64,000 bases of DNA from Sphingomonas sp. Leaf343 (GTDB taxonomy: Bacteria > Pseudomonadota > Alphaproteobacteria > Sphingomonadales > Sphingomonadaceae): positions 68,073 through 132,072 of the forward strand of contig NZ_LMPG01000001.1 of assembly GCF_001423765.1 (NCBI RefSeq). The letters run 5' to 3'. Every line of letters begins with the position of its first letter. Positions within the stretch are counted from its first letter, which is position 1. Below are positions 59,113 to 64,000 of this stretch, one piece after another. The translations under genes were made by a program, and so were the position numbers. Below the pieces are notes generated by a model that did no database searches, had not been told where the DNA came from, and was given only the letters and a program-made list of their open reading frames with translations.

Positions 59113-60147
59113 ATGGACCCGATCACCCGCCGCCTGTTCATCGCCGGCTCCACCGCGACGCTGGCCGTGCCCGCGCTGGCGCAGCGGCGTGCCGCGCCGG
59201 TGCCGGTCAACCCGCTGGTCCGCCAGCGCGCCGATGCGCAGGTCTTCCGCCACACCGACGGCTGGTACTACATGACCGGCTCGGTTCCGGAGTATGACCG
59301 GCTCGTCCTGCGCAGGTCGAAGACGATCGCCGGGCTGACGACGGCGAAGGAAGCGGTGCTGTGGCGGCACGAGGCGTCGGGGCCACGCTCCGGCTTCCTG
59401 TGGGCGCCCGAGCTGCACCTCATCGATGGTCGCTGGATAATGTATTTCGCCGCCGGCCCAAGCGGCGGCGGCGAGGACGTGTTTCGCATCCGTACCTATG
59501 CGGTGGTGTGCGACGGTCCCGATCCGATGACGGGCAAGTGGTCCGTGCTCGGCCAGCTGGAAACGCCGTGGGACAGCTTCAACCTCGATTCGACCAGCTT
59601 CGTTCACCGCGGCACGCGCTATCTGGCCTGGGCGCAGCGGGAGCCGGGGATCGAGACGAACTCCAACCTCTACGTCGCCCCTCTGGCGACGCCGCTGACG
59701 CTCGCGGCCAAGCCCGCGCGCCTGACCGTGCCGACATTGCCGTGGGAAATCCGCGGCTACAAGGTCGCGGAGGCTCCGGCGCTGCTCGCGCGCAACGGGC
59801 GGCTGTTCATGACCTACTCGGCCAGCGCTACCGACGCGCGCTACTGCCTGGGCATGCTGACGGCGAAGGACGATGCCGACATCATGGATCCCGCGGTCTG
59901 GACCAAATCGCAGCAGCCGGTGATGAAGACCAGCGCCGCGCACAGGATCTACGGCCCCGGCCATAACAGCTTCACCGTCGACGAGCGCGGGCGCGACATG
60001 CTCGTCTTCCACGCGCGCGATTACGAGGCGATCAAGGGCGATCCTTTGTTCGATCCGAACCGCCACACCCGCGTCCAGCCGATCCGCTACGACGCGGCAG
60101 GCGTGCCGCAGTTCGACCCGCCCGTCGCCAACGGACCGGTGCGTTGA
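59113..60147 (+). CDS. GH43 exo-alpha-L-arabinofuranosidase (subfamily 26 type)
   Basis: 344 residues from ATG 59113, which has GGAG 6 bases upstream; ATG 59101 is the alternative. The Tat-like signal TRRLFIAGSTATLAVPALAQ is clear. Catalytic residues are Asp41 (RADAQ), Asp159 (NLDST) and Glu220 (VAEAP). The DAQVFRHTDGWYYMTGSVPEYDR opening matches exo-1,5-arabinofuranosidases of GH43_26. It would release single arabinose units from arabino-oligosaccharides. The stop overlaps the TTG start of the following gene. Confidence 0.87.
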   Translation: MDPITRRLFIAGSTATLAVPALAQRRAAPVPVNPLVRQRADAQVFRHTDGWYYMTGSVPEYDRLVLRRSKTIAGLTTAKEAVLWRHEASGPRSGFLWAPELHLIDGRWIMYFAAGPSGGGEDVFRIRTYAVVCDGPDPMTGKWSVLGQLETPWDSFNLDSTSFVHRGTRYLAWAQREPGIETNSNLYVAPLATPLTLAAKPARLTVPTLPWEIRGYKVAEAPALLARNGRLFMTYSASATDARYCLGMLTAKDDADIMDPAVWTKSQQPVMKTSAAHRIYGPGHNSFTVDERGRDMLVFHARDYEAIKGDPLFDPNRHTRVQPIRYDAAGVPQFDPPVANGPVR

Positions 60148-62153
60148 AGGCGCTGCTGCTGGCGGCGACCGCCGCGCTCCTGTGTGCGGCGGCATCACCG
60201 CCCGCGCTCGATACCAAGGCGATCGCGAAGGCGCGCTTCGGCAACGACGCGCCGTGGTACGAGAACCGCATCCCGTTCTTCGAATCCGCCGATCCGAAGA
60301 TCGACGCGGTCTATTATTATCGCTGGTCGCTGTATCGCGCACATCAGCGTGATCTTGGCGAACGCGGCTATATCTCCACCGAATTCCTCGATGACGTCAG
60401 CTGGCAGCTCGAACCCTGGGCCAGCCTGAACGACGCCACCGGATTCCATCTCGGCGAGGGGCGGTGGCTCAACGACCGGCGCTTCGCCGACGATTACATC
60501 GCGCATATGTACAATGGCGGCAACGACCGCCATTTCACCGACTACATGGCCGACAGCGTGTGGGGCCGATATCTGGTCGACGGCGACCGTGCCGGGGCGA
60601 CCCGGCATCTGGCGGCCATGCGGACGCTCTACGGCCAGTGGGACGATCATCTCGACCGAGCCAAGGGGCTGTATTGGGTCGAGCCGCTGCTCGACGCGAC
60701 CGAGTACACCATCTCCTCGATCGACGCGTCGGGCGGCCAGGAAGGTTTCTTCGGCGGCGACGCGTTCCGCCCCTCGATCAACGCGTACATGTTCGCCAAC
60801 GCGCGTGCGATTTCCAACATCGCATCGCTGTCCGGCGATGCGGCGACGGCGAAGGATTACACCGCCCGCGCCGCCGCGATCCGGACGCGGGTGGAGCGCG
60901 ATCTTTGGAACCCGGCGCTCGGCCACTTCATCGACCGGTACAAGGTCGACAACCAGTTCGTGAAATACTGGGAGCCGATCCGCGGCCGCGAACTGGTCGG
61001 CTATTTGCCGTGGACGTTCGACCTCGCCGCCGACGATCCCCGCTTCGCCGCCGCGTGGAGCCACGTCCTGTCGCCGACCGAACTGGGCGGCGCGGGCGGA
61101 ATGCGCACGGTCGAGCCCTCCTACCAATATTACATGCACCAGTACCGCTATGAGAGCGGCGTCTTCACCGGCGGTCGGCCCGAATGCCAGTGGAACGGCC
61201 CGATCTGGCCGTTCCAGACGACGCAGGTGCTGCTTGGCATGGCCAATCTGCTCGATCACTACAAACAGTCGGTCGTGACGCGCGGCGATTACATGCGCCT
61301 GCTGCGCCAGTACACGCAGCTTCACTATCAGGGCGATGCGCTCGATCTGGAGGAGGATTATCACCCCGATACCGGCCGCCCAATCGTGGGCCTGGGCCGG
61401 AGCCACCATTATTTCCATTCGGGCTATGCCGATCTGATCCTCGGCGGGCTCATCGGCATTCGCCCGCGCGCGGACGATGTGCTGGAAGTGAACCCTCTGC
61501 TGCCCGATGCACGTGATCCGCAGGCGCTGGCGTGGTTCCGCGTGCAGGACGTGCCCTATCACGGCCACCGCGTCGCCGTGACGTGGGACGCGACCGGCCA
61601 GCATTACGGGCGGAAGGGCCTGTCCATCGACGTCGACGGTCGCACTGTAGCGCAGCGCCCGACGCTCGGACGCCTGACCGTAGCCGTGACGCGCGTCGCT
61701 TCGCCACCGATCGATCGGCCGATCGACCGCGCCGTGCAGCTGAAGCGCACCGATTTCCCCAAGGGCAGCGCCTCCACCGCCGAAGAAGCGGAAAACGTCC
61801 ATGACGCGATCGACGGCCGCGTCTGGTTCTTTCCCGAACTCGGCAATGGCTGGTCCTCCAAACCCAGCCCGGTGCAACAATGGTATGCGATCGACTTCGG
61901 CAAGCCTGTGAAGCTGGAGCGCGCCGAACTCGCCTTCTTCGCCGATGGCGGCCACTTCGCCGCGCCACGCGCTTACCGGATGCAGGCGTGGGTGGACGGT
62001 CAATGGCGCGATCTGCCGGCCCAGGCGGATGCGCCGCTGGCGAACGGGATCACGCATGCGCGCTGGCCGGCGTTGACGACCAGCAAGGTGCGCGTGATGT
62101 TCGACCTGACTCCCAACCGCGCGATGCGGCTGGTGGAGGCGAAGCTGTACTGA
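60144..62153 (+). CDS. GH63/MGH1-like (alpha/alpha)6-barrel hydrolase with C-terminal F5/8-type domain, specificity unknown
   Basis: 669 residues. The start is read as TTG 60144, overlapping the upstream TGA; it gives a proper signal peptide (MKALLLAATAALLCAAAS). The catalytic barrel (about 50-460) has RPECQWNGPIWPFQTTQVL (about 347-365), the W-x-GPIWP signature of clan GH-G (GH37/GH63) and MGH1-like enzymes, and a candidate acid in LDLEEDYHP. The last 125 residues form a galactose-binding-like domain (HDAIDGRVWFFP, WYAIDFGKPVKLERAEL). Known GH63-clan enzymes cut alpha-glucosides, but the arabinan setting argues for another sugar. Confidence 0.78.
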   Translation: MKALLLAATAALLCAAASPPALDTKAIAKARFGNDAPWYENRIPFFESADPKIDAVYYYRWSLYRAHQRDLGERGYISTEFLDDVSWQLEPWASLNDATGFHLGEGRWLNDRRFADDYIAHMYNGGNDRHFTDYMADSVWGRYLVDGDRAGATRHLAAMRTLYGQWDDHLDRAKGLYWVEPLLDATEYTISSIDASGGQEGFFGGDAFRPSINAYMFANARAISNIASLSGDAATAKDYTARAAAIRTRVERDLWNPALGHFIDRYKVDNQFVKYWEPIRGRELVGYLPWTFDLAADDPRFAAAWSHVLSPTELGGAGGMRTVEPSYQYYMHQYRYESGVFTGGRPECQWNGPIWPFQTTQVLLGMANLLDHYKQSVVTRGDYMRLLRQYTQLHYQGDALDLEEDYHPDTGRPIVGLGRSHHYFHSGYADLILGGLIGIRPRADDVLEVNPLLPDARDPQALAWFRVQDVPYHGHRVAVTWDATGQHYGRKGLSIDVDGRTVAQRPTLGRLTVAVTRVASPPIDRPIDRAVQLKRTDFPKGSASTAEEAENVHDAIDGRVWFFPELGNGWSSKPSPVQQWYAIDFGKPVKLERAELAFFADGGHFAAPRAYRMQAWVDGQWRDLPAQADAPLANGITHARWPALTTSKVRVMFDLTPNRAMRLVEAKLY

Positions 62154-62238
62154 TCCGACCGGCGACACGCCTTCAACTCTCTCGTCACCGCCGCGACAGC
62201 TAAGGTGACGACTGAATGCGTCGCGCCGTAGATATCCT

Positions 62239-62267
62239 CGTCATCCCGGGACCAGCCCGGCATGACG
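62239..62267. repeat. palindrome between convergent genes, possible bidirectional terminator
   Basis: CGTCATCCCGGG and CCCGGCATGACG are 12-base arms with one mismatch around the loop ACCAG. It lies between the stops of the GH63-like gene (plus) and the GntR gene (minus). The GTCAT-CCCGG form is a common alphaproteobacterial intergenic palindrome; T tracts are lacking. Confidence 0.65.
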
Positions 62268-62279
62268 TTACCGACGCAC

Positions 62280-63050
62280 TCATCCGCCGATCGAAAGCTG
62301 CGTGTCCTCCAGCGCGAGATCGACCAGCGTCCGCATCGCCGCGCTTGCGGCCGGGCCGTCGCCGGCCGCGATCGCGTCCAGCACGACGCGATGGTCGGGG
62401 ATCGGGTTGCGGGGCAGGGCGCGTTGCCGCTGCTTGAACTGCGTCGTCCAGTTCACCGCCGCGCCGATGCTGGCGCTCAGCACCATCAGCGCGGGGTTGC
62501 CGGTCGCGTGCAGGATGGCGTTGTGGAAATCGCGATCCGCCGCGCGGCCCGCTTCGCTTGCGAGCGTATGGCGGGTCATCGCCGCCAGCGCATCCTTCAT
62601 CGCCTTCAACTGCACACGGTCGCGCCGCTCGGCCGCAAGTGCCGCCGCCGCCGGTTCCACGATCGCACGCAACTCGAACAGGCCGCGGATCAGGTCGCGG
62701 TCGGGTTCGCCGGAAAACGCCCAGGCGAGAACCTCCGGGTCGAGGAGGTTCCACCGGTCCCGCGGCAGCACGCGCGTGCCCGCCTTGGGCCGGCTTTCGA
62801 CCAGTCCCTTCGCCGCCAGCACCCGCACCGCTTCGCGATAGGCGCTGCGCGATACGTCGAGCGCCTCCGAAAAGGCGACTTCGCCCGACAGCACCTGCCC
62901 CGGGACATATTCGCCGGACAGGATCGCGATGCCCAGCTTTCGGGCGATGCCGCCATGCAGCCGCCGTCCCGTGCCGCGTGGCACCCGCACGCCATCCACC
63001 ATGCGTGGAACGCCTGACCCCAGCGCGTCGGGCAGGTCGGTATCGGTCAT
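62280..63050 (-). CDS. GntR-family transcriptional regulator, FadR subfamily (FCD domain)
   Basis: 256 residues from ATG 63050; GGGGAG lies 8 bases upstream, and ATG 63056 is too close to it. The winged helix-turn-helix (about 28-95) contains LSGEVAFSEALDVSRSAYREAVRVLAAKGLVESRPKAG-type features, and the all-helical FCD ligand domain (about 110-235) has the DRDFHNAIL and DHRVVLDAI metal-binding region. FadR-type regulators of sugar loci usually respond to sugar acids or other breakdown products. It probably controls the surrounding arabinan/galactan genes and perhaps itself. Confidence 0.88.
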   Translation of the reverse strand: MTDTDLPDALGSGVPRMVDGVRVPRGTGRRLHGGIARKLGIAILSGEYVPGQVLSGEVAFSEALDVSRSAYREAVRVLAAKGLVESRPKAGTRVLPRDRWNLLDPEVLAWAFSGEPDRDLIRGLFELRAIVEPAAAALAAERRDRVQLKAMKDALAAMTRHTLASEAGRAADRDFHNAILHATGNPALMVLSASIGAAVNWTTQFKQRQRALPRNPIPDHRVVLDAIAAGDGPAASAAMRTLVDLALEDTQLSIGG

Positions 63051-63104
63051 CGGCATCTCTCCCCGCCCGACTGCTATCAGGCGATCCGGGAGCCTAACAG
63101 TCAA

Positions 63105-63115
63105 TTGTCCGACCG
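63105..63115. promoter_or_regulatory. possible FadR-type operator upstream of the GntR gene
   Basis: TTGTCCGACCG fits the TNGT-N3-ACNA operator pattern of the FadR subfamily except in the last base. It lies 55 bases before the regulator's start in the 73-base gap after the last GH43 gene, a suitable place for autoregulation. A single imperfect site is weak evidence. Confidence 0.3.
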
Positions 63116-63123
63116 GAAACGGG

Positions 63124-64000
63124 TCATCGCACCGGCAGCGTCGGGGCGGCTGCTCCATCGGTCATTCGAACCGGCAGAATCGTACCGTCCTTTGCGTAGC
63201 TTAACCGGTCGATCGCGACCACGCGCTCGCCCTTGAACGGGGCCGGGCCGGGGCGCTGCTCCCAACGGTGATAGACGATCAGCGTCTTGCCGTCCGGGGT
63301 CGGCACGATGCTATGGTGGCCCGGGCCCTGATGCTTCGCGTCGCTGGTCAGGATCGCGCCGCGATAGCGCCACGGCCCCAGCGGCGACGATGCCGTAGCG
63401 TAATGGACCGAGTAATCCGGCCCGTTGAAGCGACCGTGGCTGTACGACAGGTAATAGGTGCCGTTGCGGTAATCGACGAAGGCGCCCTCGGTGAAGTTCT
63501 TCGGCGTCGCGACCGGCATCTCGCGCACGATCGACACCATATCGTCCGCCATCTGCCACACGCGCAGCTTCGCGCCCGCGCTGCCGCCGGCATAGAGATA
63601 GGCGATGTTCGTCTTCGGATCGACGAAGACCATCGGGTCGATCGCCTCGAAGCCGTTGCCGCCGGTGACCAGCGGCTTGCCGATGTCGCGATAGGGACCC
63701 TGCGGGCGATCGGCGACGGCGACGCCGATGCGGCTGGGGGTCGGGTTCTGCGGGCCGACCGAGAAATAGAGATAGTATTGACCGTTGCGGGTCGCGACGC
63801 CGGGAGCCCACAGGAAATGCTCCTTAGCACCGTCATCGCCGATCCACTTGATCTGGTCGCGGCGGATCAGTTCGCCGCGCGCGGTCCACTGGCGCAGGTC
63901 GCGCGACGACCATGCCCCGAATCGGTCCGCGTCCCAGCTTCCGGCGGTGCTGCCGGTCTGCTCCTTCGGGCCGCCCGTCGGGAAGACCCACATCTCGCCG
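63124..64000 (-). CDS. GH43 glycoside hydrolase (N-terminus beyond the window)
   Basis: About 292 codons are visible; the frame continues past the right edge, so the signal peptide and the first catalytic Asp are missing. The visible part has LWAPGVATRNGQYYLYFSVG, the pKa-tuning Asp in AIDPMVF and the general acid Glu in FTEGAF. The tail (AIDRLSYAKDGTILPV) is the usual end of single-domain GH43 enzymes such as arabinofuranosidases and arabinanases. It is on the same strand as the GntR gene, 73 bases ahead of it, and belongs to the same locus. Confidence 0.85.
   Translation of the reverse strand, partial: GEMWVFPTGGPKEQTGSTAGSWDADRFGAWSSRDLRQWTARGELIRRDQIKWIGDDGAKEHFLWAPGVATRNGQYYLYFSVGPQNPTPSRIGVAVADRPQGPYRDIGKPLVTGGNGFEAIDPMVFVDPKTNIAYLYAGGSAGAKLRVWQMADDMVSIVREMPVATPKNFTEGAFVDYRNGTYYLSYSHGRFNGPDYSVHYATASSPLGPWRYRGAILTSDAKHQGPGHHSIVPTPDGKTLIVYHRWEQRPGPAPFKGERVVAIDRLSYAKDGTILPVRMTDGAAAPTLPVR

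Overview
The window is GC-rich, densely coded bacterial DNA, and several independent signs point to a sphingomonad-type alphaproteobacterium, most likely Sphingomonas or a close relative. There are three large TonB-dependent receptors and no SusD-like partner. An alphaproteobacterial SOS box (GTTC-N7-GTTC) sits in front of dinB, and a GGAAC-N17-CGTA element resembling promoters of the alphaproteobacterial general stress sigma factor EcfG sits in front of a pyruvate-oxidase-like gene. Short intergenic palindromes have the look of dispersed sphingomonad repeats. I see no rRNA, tRNA, insertion sequence, prophage or CRISPR array.

Layout. 1-395: the end of an unknown gene and a small unknown gene coupled to it. 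392-4551 (minus): a GH9 glucanase and a GH43 xylosidase/arabinosidase, translationally coupled. 4653-13648: a two-component system (NtrY-like kinase, NtrC-like regulator with a degenerate ATPase domain) divergent from an efflux operon made of HlyD adaptor, MacB-type ATPase, DUF2807 protein, double-FtsX permease and TolC-like channel. 13688-14695: an isolated GH43 enzyme. 14714-20655 (minus): a complete RND efflux operon read from a promoter that overlaps a TetR-like operator. 21076-29491: mixed housekeeping and stress genes (ThDP-dependent pyruvate oxidase-like enzyme, MscS-type channel, DNA polymerase IV, DUF892 protein coupled to a patatin, MFS transporter).

29761-36538: TonB receptor, GH92 alpha-mannosidase and GH43-like enzyme, then a hemerythrin protein. 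36543-45748: a second TonB receptor followed by a family 2 glycosyltransferase, divergent from a sugar ABC importer whose ATPase gene is convergent and overlaps the last permease gene; then a secreted-type esterase. 45873-46769: a SleB-type cell-wall hydrolase.

46774-64000 is the main polysaccharide utilisation locus: GH30 (probable endo-beta-1,6-galactanase), GH2 beta-galactosidase, a TonB receptor, GH43 with a carbohydrate-binding domain, GH51 arabinofuranosidase, GH43 endo-arabinanase, GH43 exo-arabinofuranosidase, a GH63-like enzyme of unknown specificity, a GntR/FadR regulator and another GH43 running off the end. Together they suggest uptake and trimming of arabinan and galactan side chains of pectin (rhamnogalacturonan I) or of type II arabinogalactan. 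The polymer would be cut outside or in the periplasm, oligosaccharides imported by the TonB receptor, and side groups removed by the exo-enzymes. The substrate is inferred from enzyme families, not demonstrated.
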